The notes under the pieces: model-generated
Seen by the model: only the letters and a program-made list of their open reading frames with translations
What the model was told of the DNA's origin: nothing
Database searches by the model: none
Made by a program: the position numbers and the translations under genes
From: Ectocarpus siliculosus
Lineage: Eukaryota; Sar; Phaeophyceae; Ectocarpales; Ectocarpaceae
NCBI GenBank assembly: GCA_000310025.1
Contig: FN649751.1
Span: 668,329 to 726,169, forward strand
Reading direction: 5' to 3'
DNA length: 57,841 nt
Shown here: piece by piece, positions 46,058 through 56,900 of the stretch
Layout: each line of letters begins with the position of its first letter
Numbering within the stretch: the stretch's first letter is position 1

Positions 46058-49000
46058 TCACTTCGTGAACTCGGCAACCAGGTTACCACTTTTGTTTTTC
46101 CTTTGTTTTTTTTTTGCGGTACCCATGAATGGTTGTCGAGTAGATTATGTTGCGTGGGGTCGAGAACCCTCACTCCGCGCAAAGGAGACAATCGCACGTT
46201 GTGTTAAATTGGTCAAGCACCCTCGAGGCAGTTATACAGCGCTTATAACTGTCTCTGGAAGTGAAAGCACCAGAAAATAGATTAAGTCATACGCAGCTGC
46301 CATTCGTACACGAGGAAGTAAGCACAAGATGCCGAACACCCTTAGCAGGATGCAGCGCACCCTTCATGCGACTCGCCGAATACCTCACGACGCGCTTGGT
46401 GATATGAGAGCCTGGTCCGGTGAGAACCCGGCGTGCTCCGTCCCGGCTTTGTAGGGATGCGAGGTTAATGGTCTAACGACTACGGCATGCACGACTATTT
46501 TGAGTACACCCCCCCCCCTCCCCCTTCTATCGTACTATGTAGGCGTATAGTGCCATGAGTGGGCTTGGTACCGTCATGTTCTCGAACGTTCTAGGGCCAG
46601 CCAACCACGGCATTCCCGTGTCAGAGGACGAGGCCATGCAGAGCGTGACCTTCAATCAGGTCCACCGATGCAAGCGCACCACCCCATAGAACCGATGAAG
46701 GTCTGCTACGGCACCTGCTGTCAGAGTCGTGCATAACATCGTCATCACTCCGGCATAGCTCCACGCAAGTTTAGAATGGATCGCTCCTATTTAAATTTGA
46801 ACGGAAGGACCGATGGAATACCTTCTTTCGGGAGCTGTTCATTCGTTCATTTATGAGACTCAACCAAAGCGTATGCATACAAAAGAGGGAAGGAACGGGG
46901 GGACGGGCAGACAACTATTCCTCGCGATGCACTACTTGTGGAAATAGTAGAGAATTTTGACGCACGCGCACCGGTGCTGCTGTTGGTTTGAGGGTCTCGC
47001 ATGTTGTAGCGCTAGCTCATAGTGCAAGACAGAAGGGCGTCGCAAGGTGAACCGATAGTGTGCAATCAACCAACATCTTTTCATGCCAAGCAACAGCGCC
47101 GGGGACGAAGAGTTATTGTCCTTACGATGTTAACGCCGCTTCCCTGTGGTTATGATGCTTGAACTTTTTAATCCCCATGCACGTTTTTACAGCGAGGATA
47201 GCTGCTGCTGATGTCCTGTTCGCCCTCCTGCTTCCTGTTTCCGGCGCAAATTCCAGGCCATCTACTGTCACCCTGCTATCCATCCAGCCCCTTGCCAGCT
47301 CAGCACCACTCCCCCCCCCCCTCACGTTATGGATTGGCATCGTTCGAAGGTGCTCGAGCAGTACGTCCTCACGGATATCAAGACGAGGATGGGTAGTACA
47401 GGCTACACTTCGGTAACAAGAGCGACCCCGACCACGACGGTATTGCCGTACCTTCCCCGTGTGTGAGGCTTTTTTCGAAAGGCGTTTGCTGCGAAGGGCG
47501 GCGGCCGTGAAAAAACTTGAACGTCATCAGCGACATGTACGTCACCTTTGTTGATATGTGAACTAAGCTCTACGGGGCTGAGGGTTTTTGCTGTCTTTAG
47601 CGTATTCTTCTAAACCTGTCTCCCCTGGTGTACTGTCGGCAATTTGTCAGGCCGACAAGCGCTCGTTGGACGTGCAAGCTCTGCTGAACGTCCAACACTC
47701 TCGTTTATTTTGTTCCTGACGCGTTTCCAGCCTTTTTAATCATTTTCCCACATTTTCAGCGTCCCGCGACGTTGCTCCTAGGCAGTCGACGCGCTGGTGG
47801 TTTGTTGCAAGCTATTTATGTATGAACCCGTGACGTCAAACAAACCGACATTCACGTGGAACGCTATTTGTTCTTTGTTTCGTGTCTCAGGTCCTAGGAG
47901 AGCTTCATGCGGTTCGGCTTGGAATACGTTGGCCCGATCCTCTCGACCGAGAGTATTGATCGTCAGGACGATGCTAAGCGCTACCTCAAGCCATGCTTGT
48001 TCGCGGACGAGGGGGCAGTAGGTGGAGGAGGTGACCCAGGCGGATAGGGGCGGATGGGGGTGGAGGGTAAACTAAAGATGGAGACGGGGATGTTCTTCGT
48101 CTCCGAGCGAGAAAAGCGATGGTCCTGATGACTACGCTGGCTACAAAGCCTTGGCGGACACCTAAACCGTGTTGACAAGGTATGTAATGTGTCTTGTCCT
48201 TTCCAAAACTCGTTCCTCTCTTTCTGCCTATTTCTCTCTGCTTGCGATGATGTTGGATGCCTGCGTGTTTGTCGTGCATCCGTTATGCCCGCGGCTCCCG
48301 AAAATGAACACCCTTCCTCATCCCTGCGTGTCCGTTGGCGACCCCTGATGTTTGAATGTACCTCGCCTCCCTTCAAATTCGTTCTGCGGGGGTGCGCAGC
48401 TTATCCTCGTCTCTGACGTATTCTACAACCTGCGGTTATGCTGTCGGTTTGTGCACCCCCCCCCCCATGCCTGCTTGCAAATATTATTTTTGACAAGCAC
48501 ATCTGTCAGCTATACCAAGAACTATACTGCAGCAATGAGGGAGAGCATGCCCTCCATTCCTCGACGGCCCACTATTACCCTCTTCTCACACTTCAATATT
48601 ATTTCGCTGCTGATCGGTAACCTCCAGGTCGAGTCGCCGGGGCCTCCGCTGCAATACCGTTCAAAGCGCTGTCTCGGGTCCTCATGACGTTCACAACGGG
48701 TGAAAGCTTTGAAGGAGGAGGCGGAGAAATATCCCGCTCGCAATGTCTCACAGTTTGTTTTTTAATCATATGGTGCTTTGATACGCTTGTTGCTCTCGCT
48801 GGTGCATGAGGGCGCCTGGCGCGGGATGAGAGCCAGGTGTTTTCTTACTGTGTCTGCAAGGGCGTTTGGAATCTGTCGCTGCAGCCTCTTGGCTTCGTCC
48901 GCGCCGTTTTTTGTCCGTGCGAATTGTGGCTTTCTTGGGGGAGGGGAGGGGGGAGTTTTTCCGGTGGTGTTAGGAAAGTAGAGAGGTCTATTTCTGCAGT

Positions 49001-49680
49001 CTCCGCATTGTTTTTGGAGGACACCGCTATCGCAGCTGGCTCCGTCTCAGGCAGTGGCGTTTTTTCTTGACTAGAGTTGGTTGTAGAATTTGGGACGGCC
49101 AGGGGGGGGGAGGGGTTCTGTGTTTCGTGTCGGGAGAGACAGTCGTTTCTACCTGTGCGTTTGGACAACACTGCTGCCGCTACGTGTAGCTGTTGTCTCC
49201 GGCTGAGTTGTGCTTTCTCACAACAAACAAAGGTAGTTATCGCGGGGATTGTGGTCGTCTCCATGATTGACGTCGCTGACGGTCATGGGCCAGGGCATGC
49301 TGTTGTTGTGGGGGGACATTCAATACACGGAACGACGTTCGAAAGGGTGTGTACGTATTGTTTAAATTTTTAGGTACCTTTTATGGTTCTCGCTTACATG
49401 GATTCGTGCAACTTGGGATGTTGACGACCCTGGGTCGAGATGATAAGCCGCGAGCGGAGATGGGTTTAAGCTAGAGCTGGCAACATGCGCATGATGCATG
49501 GGCACGGGATGTCGTTGTTTCAGGAGTTTGCTCAGGAGTATACCGACGGTACAATTGTAGTGATTCGAATACAGGGTGCGAAAAAACAAATGAAACATGA
49601 ACAAAAATCAACGTTTTGCAGGGGAAATGAACCCGCCACAACGAACGGTGTTGAGCACTGCTGTTTGTTGTAGGCCGCAT
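46058..49680. other. Gene-poor stretch
   Basis: Apart from the weak exon candidate at 46543-46689, no gene is supported. A frame from 47159 begins with a hydrophobic stretch (IAAADVLFALLLPVSG) but lacks a recognised continuation. C-runs occur at 46508-46526 and 48453-48466, and a G-run at 49100-49114. Confidence 0.3.
46543..46689 (+). CDS. Possible terminal exon, WS/DGAT-like
   Basis: After CTATGTAG a frame reads AYSAMSGLGTVMFSNVLGPA and continues about 28 residues to a TAG at 46687-46689. The string TVMFSNVLGPA resembles the SNVPGP motif in the C-terminal domain of wax ester synthase/diacylglycerol acyltransferase proteins. It is only one short motif, and no upstream exon with the acyltransferase HHxxxDG motif was seen. 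It could be chance or a gene relic. Confidence 0.25.
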   Translation, partial: AYSAMSGLGTVMFSNVLGPANHGIPVSEDEAMQSVTFNQVHRCKRTTP

Positions 49681-49769
49681 CGTGCGCAACCTCTATGAGA
49701 GAGAGGGTACGCATTGCAATACGCAACCTGCCCCCTACCGGCTTGTGCGCAACGCGCCAACCTGCAAGA

Positions 49770-50215
49770 GAGGGTACACCTTGCACTATAACCGGCAACC
49801 TGCCCCCCAACCGACTTGTGCGAAGCGCGCCAAAAGGGCACACCTTGTCATACCATAGGCAACCTCCCCCCTAACCGACTTGTGCCTGGCGCGCCAACCT
49901 CCAAGAAAGGGTACACCTTGCGCTGCCATCGGCAGCCTGCCCGCTGTACAGCTTGTAAGCAGTGCACCAACCACAAGAAATGGTACACCTTGCGCCGCCA
50001 TCGACAGCTTGACCCCAATCCAGCTTGTTAGCAGCGCACCAACCACCAAGAAAGGGTACACCTTGTACTACCATCGGCAACCTGCCTCCTATCCGGCTTG
50101 TAATAGCGCACCAACTACCAAGAAAGAGTACACCTTGCACTACCATCGGCAACCTGCCCCGTATCCGGCTTGTAAACAACGCGCAACCTCCAAAAAAGGT
50201 ATACCTTACACAACC
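49770..50215. repeat. 72-bp minisatellite, about seven units
   Basis: GTACACCTTG (or a variant) recurs at 49774, 49838, 49911, 49983, 50056, 50128 and 50199. Spacing is 71-73 bases after one 64-base first interval. Each unit also has CGGCAACCTGCC, a CGGCTTGT box and ACCAAGAAAGGGTAC. Because 72 is a multiple of three, frames stay open on both strands and give repeated peptides such as PTTKKGYTLYYHRQPA. I do not take these as a real protein. Confidence 0.9.
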
Positions 50216-50359
50216 TGGCCATCGTTGCATTGCAAGGATTACCCAGGGTGGGGAGGTTGCAAGTCGTGCCAAAATAAATCTCGATTCAGGTTGGCAAAAG
50301 TGCCCTTACAACCCTGCCCTCTGGCCACCCGTGTTCCGAAGAAGACGTAGCGACTGTCC

Positions 50360-50635
50360 CCTGCGTTTGGATCAAATACGCAACGCACGCCCGCACACAT
50401 AACCAAAGCACAGCTCACGCTCCGGAGGTCCGCCGGGTTGCTTGCGAAGTCGCTGTCGACAAAAAGCTCCAATTGCACACCACTTCCACGCTGAAAAGTA
50501 ATACCGAAACCATTCGTACCACGCACATACATCAAAATGTGGAGCGCCGCAAGCCAATGAACCCACTTCGGCGCATTCGAATACCTCGCAACGGCCCGCA
50601 CCGCATTGTAGATAAAGATCCGGGCGAATATTATT
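50360..50635 (-). pseudogene. Copia pol, RNase H part, downstream of insertion
   Basis: Reading the minus strand from the LTR edge, NIRPD is followed, one base out of frame, by YNAVRAVARYSNAPKW. Then come HWLAALHILMYVRGT, a DSDFASNPADLRS segment and a G-x-x-C-like stretch. This is the order seen at the end of Copia reverse transcriptase and in its RNase H domain (RYS..P...HW.A...L.Y..GT, then a D-D/S-D catalytic region). The terminal S-T-x-E-A-E-Y block was not found. The one-base shift after NIRPD shows it is dead. The upstream half lies at 56323-56566, on the other side of the inserted LTR element. Confidence 0.75.
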
Positions 50636-51121
50636 TGTTTGGTGGCTTGGTGCGCCCGGCGCAGTTGTAGACGGCAAAAATAAAAGAACCGCGCGGCGAG
50701 TTTGCCGGCAACGATAAAATACAGTAAACTGCCCACGGGTGTGGTAACCCGCCGCATCTATGATGTTCCGGAGCGTGATAGCTCTGATGTGTTGACGCTG
50801 GTGCTGTGATAGCTGTTGTGATGGCGTGATAGCCTAGAGGCGTGAAAGCCTGGCAGCGTGATAGCTGGTGGATAGGTAGTATGGACACGGGCGTGATAGC
50901 CCAGGGCGTGATAGCCGGGAAAAAGGACGATGAATTAATCAAGGGCACGTGGCCAACACCGTTGCTGACACGCATACCCAGAAAACAATAATATGTGGCA
51001 AAGATGGTACCACCATTCCCCCAATTTATTACAACTGCGGAACCCCCAAAATCCCCCGCTCCATCTTCTAGGAACATTCCTCGGTTGCAATAATCTGTCA
51101 ATGCTGTGAGTACATCCAACA
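50636..51121 (-). repeat. 3' LTR of the gag-only element
   Basis: 486 bp, TG...CA ends with TGTT(T)GG and CCAACA inverted termini. At about 50773-50926 it contains seven copies of a GCGTGATAGC-like motif spaced 15-35 bases apart. The polypurine tract abuts it at 51122 (plus-strand GCCCCCCTGC). Confidence 0.9.
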
Positions 51122-53561
51122 GCCCCCCTGCTCGCTGCATTGTCGAGATTATACCCGAACTTGCTTATGTTATGCATCACACGAAACCCATCCCAAAAAC
51201 TCCAGAAATCAATGTCATTGTGCAACAGTCGTTTCTCCTCCCATTCTCTTGCAACAACCATAAACCATTAAACCAGAGAGACTAGTTCGAACTTCCATTG
51301 GTCGCAAACGAACCAGAAACACCTTCTACCAGAATCTCCATCGGTCTCCATTGTATCCAGAATCTCCAAAGATCAAAACATTCACTAAAAACCATTAAAC
51401 CAGAAACACTTGATTGATTGGAATTCCCATCGGTTCCAAACCATTAAACCAGGAACACCATCAACACTTTCCATCGGTCGCTCATGAATTTCAAATTCCC
51501 AATATCAAATCATCCAAAACTCAAATCGTGGAAACAACCGCAATCGGTTATATCAGGAACAAATGAAAACAAACACAAATGCAAACACATCCAACACCGT
51601 CCGGGACAAATCACTTTCCGAGGATACTTCAAATCCACAAGTAGCACAAGAATCATGATTGCACAAAAATGCTCGACTCCACAATACCTCTCTCATCCCC
51701 ATAACAACACGAAGACCATCAATACAAAAAAACCCTTTCGAGTATTTTCTATCTGCCAATCTTGAATTCAATGTCCAACAAACACGATGAAATTACAAAC
51801 CAGAATACCTCAGCAACATGGGAGCAACACCAAACCTGCCTCAGAAACAAAATCTCCTTGAAACATGTGACATCGCTACGTGCCCTGCCTGCGTGGTTGA
51901 CAGCGAGAGGTACATTGGAGTCATGGAGTGCTACAAAGATAGGCCCCCCTTCTTTTTTCATTATTTTTCCTCAAACACAAACCTTCGTTCAGTTTCCTAC
52001 AATACCTTTTATTTTCTTCCTGCATACCCTACCCATGCATGTCTGGCTGCGGCCCCCCTTCTCCGAACACCAGACGTGAAGGGATCAACCCTCTACTTGA
52101 TAAACGCATCTTGTGAAATTTGGGTACTGGAAACAACCCCAAAATCGCAACCTGCATTGTCAAATCCCGAACTCTGCAAATCGAACATCGAAAACAGACG
52201 AAACATTCCATTCTTCGTAACATTGCTGTAGTTAATTGTCATGACACACCAATTCCCCCCCCAATGACAATTGACAACAGCATCGAAGACATAGCATTTT
52301 ATATAAATAGAGGGGTTACCCCTGGCCGATGGTACATGGAGAGGCGCGCCAAACACACAGGGGACAACAACAACGTAGATAGAGCCTTCTACCTAAAAAA
52401 AATGCCACACGCAGAAGGAAAAAACAAAAATAACAAGCACAACCATAGTAGCGGCCTTCGCGACATGGCCGCAAGGATTCAAACCAATAACCCTATTCCA
52501 TCATCATGATCCTTTCTGAACAGTTTCAACGCAGCCTTCATGCCGTCAAATATTCTTGCAGGTGCAATTTCAATCGCAAAACCAAATCCGAAAGAACGCC
52601 GAAACAAGCCAAAACCAAAAACCAAACAAAAAAACAATTCCGGATCCACAAACCCGCATACATCTGTCACTAAACCGCCGTTGCCCGTGGTTTCCATCCC
52701 CGCTGGGCGATGCATCCTTCTCTGGAAATTATCTCAAACCGTCAACAGCACAGAACCATTCTCAGACAAATACCAAACAAGCGGCAGCGCTGCATCAGAA
52801 AAACATCGGAATGGGGACGGACAATTCTGAGGAAAACAGCTTCAAAGAGTAGGCACAAAAACTCAAACGAAACAATGTTACAATTTCTTGGACGACAGAA
52901 ACGAGTATTCGGAAAGCACATAGGCCCTAACAATCACTCCTGCCAACTCCTTGCTCCAGTATAGTCGTTGAGCACCAAACTAAACAGTGCGCACACGCAA
53001 ATAGGTGCCGCCGTTGCTGTCCACGAAACGGATAGAAAACTAAACAAACATACATATAGACAGCCCCCCTGCTGTCACATCCCGAAACATACCCCTTACA
53101 TTTCCAGAGTTCATGCAAGAACACTCCGCGAATATCAAAATGCCAACTAACAAACATGTAGACAGCCCCCCTGCAAAGGTAGCTGTTCATATGGGGAAAC
53201 AAAAACAAATCGATTGCTGTTCATGCCCTCTAGAATCATGGTCACACATGACATCCGCCCCCCCATGATTCTGGATGTACATAAAAACAGCAACAAACAA
53301 AGAAGAAAAAACCAGTGCAAAAGTAAAACGCGCTGCCAGAAAGAAAGGCAAAAAAAACTAAACTAAACACGAAACCCACATTGTTAGATCAGACTCGATG
53401 TCGTCGCGCGATGCAAGGCGCGTCACGAGCCCAAACGGAGTGCCCCGCTCGGAGGGGCGACCCCCAGCAGGTTGTTCTTGATCTCCCACATGCACCCCTC
53501 CCAAACATCCTGTTCTCCACCGCCCTCCATCTCGTCGCTCCCCAGCTCGCCTTCCCCCAGC
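51122..53561 (-). other. Non-coding internal region of the gag-only element
   Basis: Lies between the Gag stop and the 3' LTR. It is A-rich on the plus strand, with many short repeats of AAACCATTAAACCAGAAACAC type at 51260-51450. Two extra polypurine-like boxes (plus-strand GACAGCCCCCCTG) occur at about 53061 and 53162, each followed or preceded by AACAAACAT. Frames are short and no Pol motif was found on either strand. Confidence 0.6.
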
Positions 53562-54396
53562 TCACCGGTCCGTATCATCCCAGGCCAAATCATCGGCTTG
53601 CCGTTCAATACGCGCCGTCGGAGATGGATGTGGTCCATCGGCCTCGGAGGTCGGCACCGATTTGCGTGTCGGCAACGGCGCGGCGGCAGTAACAGCGGCG
53701 GGCAGCGGAGCGGCGGTAGTCCTCGTCGCAGTCATCCGCGGGTCCGGCAGCGCGGCGACATCCGGCGAGGATGCAGGCGGCACGGGGGCCCCGGGACTTG
53801 GCGGCAGCGGCGGCGGTGCGGCGGCGGCGGCGGCGGCTGCAGGCCAAGGCGCAGCGGTGTCAGCGGGCTGCGAAGCGGTGATGGCCCCGGGTCCCAACTC
53901 CCTGGGGAGGGTGTTCCCTTGTTGCTTGGCAGTCAAACTCAAAACGGGTTGGGGAAAGTAGCCAGCGCGGTGGTGGAAAACGTCAACATCCATTTGTTCG
54001 GCACGACCCAACACATCCACATCACACTTAGACGCAACACCTTCCCTCGCATCAAACATCCCCGCACTCGCCCCCGAGTCTCCCTGCAACTGCTCACCAC
54101 CTTCGGGTGTTGACATCCTAGTGTGCCATACCGGGGCTTGAAAAGTCACAGCAGGCTTCACGACAGGAACCACAGGAACATCAGGCACAGACATACCAGC
54201 AACGGGAACACCAGACACCTCCCCATCACTAACAACTCTAACCTCATTTCCAGACACAGAATCAGACTCGCCTAGAGAATTCACACTACGTGTGAGGAAG
54301 AGACGAAGAGGGGCGCCACTTGCTGGAGGAATGTCGCCCGGAGGTGGAAAGGGGGTCGCGGTCGAGGAGGCAGAGGTCGTTGGATTAGCGCCGATG

Positions 54397-54443
<47 letters not shown>

Positions 54444-55958
54444 AGTCGCCGGCTGAGTAGCGGTGCTAAAGGCCTCGTTGAAGACTCGCTGCTCATCAGC
54501 GTCGGGCCCTGCAGAACGGGGACAGAACGCGCGGCCCCGACCCCAGCTTGCCCCTTGGTCGAGTTGGTGCAGCTGCTCTCGATATGATCCGCCCGACAAG
54601 CGCCCCGATTCTTGCCCCCCGGCCTGAGGAAAACCTGGTCCCCGCATACCGTCCCTCTCGCGAATGAACGCCATGAAGTCGTTGTAGTGGAACAAGAAGT
54701 CCTTGCGAAGTTTATGGCAGTCCGGGGTGTTGTGGGAGGAGTTCGCTCCGTGAACCTGGCAGAAGAAGGCACCTCTCTGCTCATGAGATGGTCCGCCATC
54801 CGCTCCCGCAGCAGCTGCTCTCCTCATGCCGCCGTCCCGGCCCGCGCCGGCAGCGACGGGCGCATGCCTCGTGTCCTCGATCCCCTCCCCAGACCTCCGT
54901 TTGATCCTCTGCTCGTGCTCGACCAGCCTCGGCGTCTCTTCCAGAGTACCTCTCGAAAGCATGGGGTGGAACAGAATACGGTCTTTGACATCGTCGTACA
55001 TTGGGAGCAAGCCACGTGCAAAGTGTCTCGACATTAACGTCTCCTCTCGATTGTCCACACAAGACTGTAATTGCATCCACACAGTATTCGCTCTTCCCCA
55101 GTAGTCGACCAGAGTCTCTCCATGCTTCTGCCTAAGGCAGTTCCAAGTGCCGTCCAGGATTTCTCTCTCATGCGTCCTGCTTGTAGTGTAGTAGGACTGA
55201 AACACTCTCCACCCTGCTTGTGGACTCTCTGAAGCTAGTATCTGGTCTAGTATAGGTTGAACGTTGATTTTCGTGATCAAGCACATCCAGACTCTCGTGG
55301 CCTTTCGAACACTTTCATCGCCATACCTCTGCCGCAACCAAGTCTTATCGACGTGCAACGAACCCACAGGAATCTCTTCTCTTCTCATGATCTCTTCAAG
55401 ACCCTCTGCATCCATCCACCCTGAGAAACAACTCGTAAAAATTCGGAACGCGACAGTCACACTTCGATCCTTCAAGAAAGCATCATTCCACTCAGGTACT
55501 TCGACTCTCTCTCTCAGCTTCAACTCTATGGGCTGGGAACTTGACGTGCCTAAGCGGACGTCATGTCCCGGAGTCTGGGAGGCGAAGTTGGCAACCCGGC
55601 GGAGGAGGTCGACAAGGGCGATAGTTGGATCTTGTTCCCCTCCATCCGCGGCTGCTTTCGTTCCTCCCTGCTGGTCCACATCGGGGAGGTTCAACGAACC
55701 TCGTCCTTCCCCCCCGTTGTCTTCCCCGTGGGGAGAGGAACTAGTCCCTGGTCCCCGCGGAGGTCTTCGTCCATCTCCTCCAGCCGTCTTATTCGCGCAG
55801 ACACAGCAGCCACTTTCTTGATCTATTACGCTAGCGTGTTGGGTGGCTTGGTGCGCCCGGCGCAGTTGTAGACGGCAAAAATAAAAGAACCGCGCGGCGA
55901 GTTTGCCGGCAACGATAAAATACAGTAAACTGCCCACGGGTGTGGTAACCCGCCGCAT
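53562..55958 (-). CDS. Gag polyprotein of the gag-only LTR element
   Basis: 798 residues, uninterrupted. The first Met lies inside the 5' LTR, so about 40 residues are LTR-encoded. The next Met is residue 182, already within the folded core, which supports the LTR start (as in yeast Ty1 Gag). A UBN2-type Copia Gag core spans roughly 145-355 (VPEWNDAFLKD, TRVWMCLITKI, LVDYWGRANTVWMQLQ, HFARGLLPMYDDVKDRI). A zinc knuckle follows with C400, H403, H409 and C414 (CQVHGANSSHNTPDC), then a pure polyglutamine run of 15 (about 506-520). The C-terminal 250 residues are Pro/Ala/Val-rich and low-complexity. The protein should bind and package element RNA and form particles. Reverse transcriptase and integrase would have to come from a partner. 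Confidence 0.85.
54399..54443 (-). repeat. (CAG)15 microsatellite in gag
   Basis: Fifteen perfect CTG triplets on the plus strand encode 15 glutamines in Gag. A pure codon run of this length is prone to length change. Confidence 0.95.
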
Positions 55959-56322
55959 CTATGATGTTCCGGAGCGTGATAGCTCTGATGTGTTGACGCT
56001 GGTGCTGTGATAGCTGTTGTGATGGCGTGATAGCCTAGAGGCGTGAAAGCCTGGCAGCGTGATAGCTGGTGGATAGGTAGTATGGACACGGGCGTGATAG
56101 CCCAGGGCGTGATAGCCGGGAAAAAGGACGATGAATTAATCAAGGGCACGTGGCCAACACCGTTGCTGACACGCATACCCAGAAAACAATAATATGTGGC
56201 AAAGATGGTACCATCATTCCCCCAATTTATTACAACTGCGGAACCCCCAAAATTCCCCGCTCCATCTTCTAGGAACATTCCTCGGTTGCAATAATCTGTC
56301 AATGCTGTGAGTACATCCAACA
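55837..56322 (-). repeat. 5' LTR of the gag-only element
   Basis: Same length as the other LTR, with three visible substitutions. It contains the Gag start codon (55956-55958) and the GCGTGATAGC motif cluster at about 55974-56127. The sequence just inside (minus-strand CGCTAGCGTAATAGATC) shows no obvious match to a full-length initiator tRNA 3' end, so the primer is unclear. Confidence 0.9.
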
Positions 56323-56566
56323 TTATTCGCCACCCACATCAGGTGCCCCACAAGCGACCTAAAGGGCTCCTTCACATCAGGCTCATCGGGGTCGAACTCC
56401 TCCAACTTCAAGCCAACAGACATAGGGGTATCACGGTTGCAAGTCACACCAAGCTTGGCAACAATGCTCTTTGCTACCGCCTGCTGCGAGATCTTGATCG
56501 TCCCCAAAAGCCCATCACGCTCAAAACGCAAACCAGCATACCAACGCAACTCGCCGAGATGGGTAT
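56323..56566 (-). pseudogene. Copia pol, reverse transcriptase part, upstream of insertion
   Basis: On the minus strand it reads HLGELRWYAGLRFERDG, KISQQAVAKSIVAKLGV, DTPMS and RSLVGHLMWVAN. This is the late part of Copia reverse transcriptase (LG...YLG, I.LSQ..Y...IL.KF, TP, R.LVG.L.Y.A). It stops at the target duplication. On the far side the match resumes as NIRPD at 50635, exactly where Copia has its TRPDI motif. The other end abuts a piece of TIR-element sequence at about 56567, so the gene was already truncated there. Confidence 0.8.
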
Positions 56567-56900
56567 TTGTCCGGTGTGCTGTTGACCCTCGCCACGTCAG
56601 TTTTCGTGCCTCCGATCGCCCTGTGGTCTCTAACAGCCACCACACAAGACGGACCATACACACAGCTCATGACGGATGCCTTTGTCATCGCTGTTGCTTC
56701 ACTGTGTGCGGAGATATCACCGAAACACCATAGCGGTGGAAGGTGTATGTATGTATGTATGACTCACGGCCGTTGCAGGGTCTCTTTTTTTCGGTCGATG
56801 ACTCGGATTAGAAAAAAGGATGGACCAGCACCGCAAGAAGGGGGGTAATCTTTTTTTGTAGATCATTTTTTGGGTCGTCTCTTTTGGGGTACAAAATATC
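56567..56900 (+). mobile_element. Fragment related to the 1,235-bp TIR element
   Basis: CACCACACAAGACGGACCAT, a CTTTGTCATCGCTGTTGCTT motif and GCGGAGATATCACCGAAA match the interior and right part of 25526-26760 (about 26405-26700). The TIR itself is degenerate (GATCATTTTTTGGGTCGTCTC). A short ATGT microsatellite has been added at 56746-56760. Confidence 0.65.

Larger units (their letters stand above)
50636..56322 (-). mobile_element. Gag-only LTR retrotransposon, 5,687 bp
   Basis: Two 486-bp LTRs (50636-51121 and 55837-56322) in direct orientation, with three differences seen by eye, beginning TGTT(T/G)GG and ending CCAACA on the plus strand. The flanks are TTATT (50631-50635) and TTATT (56323-56327), a perfect 5-bp target duplication. 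On the minus strand a polypurine tract GCAGGGGGGC sits directly before the 3' LTR. The only long gene is a 798-residue Copia-type Gag, and the remaining 2.4 kb (51122-53561) shows no protease, integrase, reverse transcriptase or RNase H. This matches the terminal-repeat-with-gag class of non-autonomous elements known from plants. High LTR identity suggests a recent insertion. Confidence 0.85.

Noticed and set aside
49880-50402. Repeat-containing proteins of 125-156 residues on the plus strand
   Set aside because: They are by-products of a minisatellite whose period is a multiple of three, and several frames are open at once.
54281-54799. Long frames antisense or out of frame within gag (also 53472-54113 and 55264-55821)
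   Set aside because: They overlap a clear 798-residue Gag and owe their length to GC bias and the CAG run.
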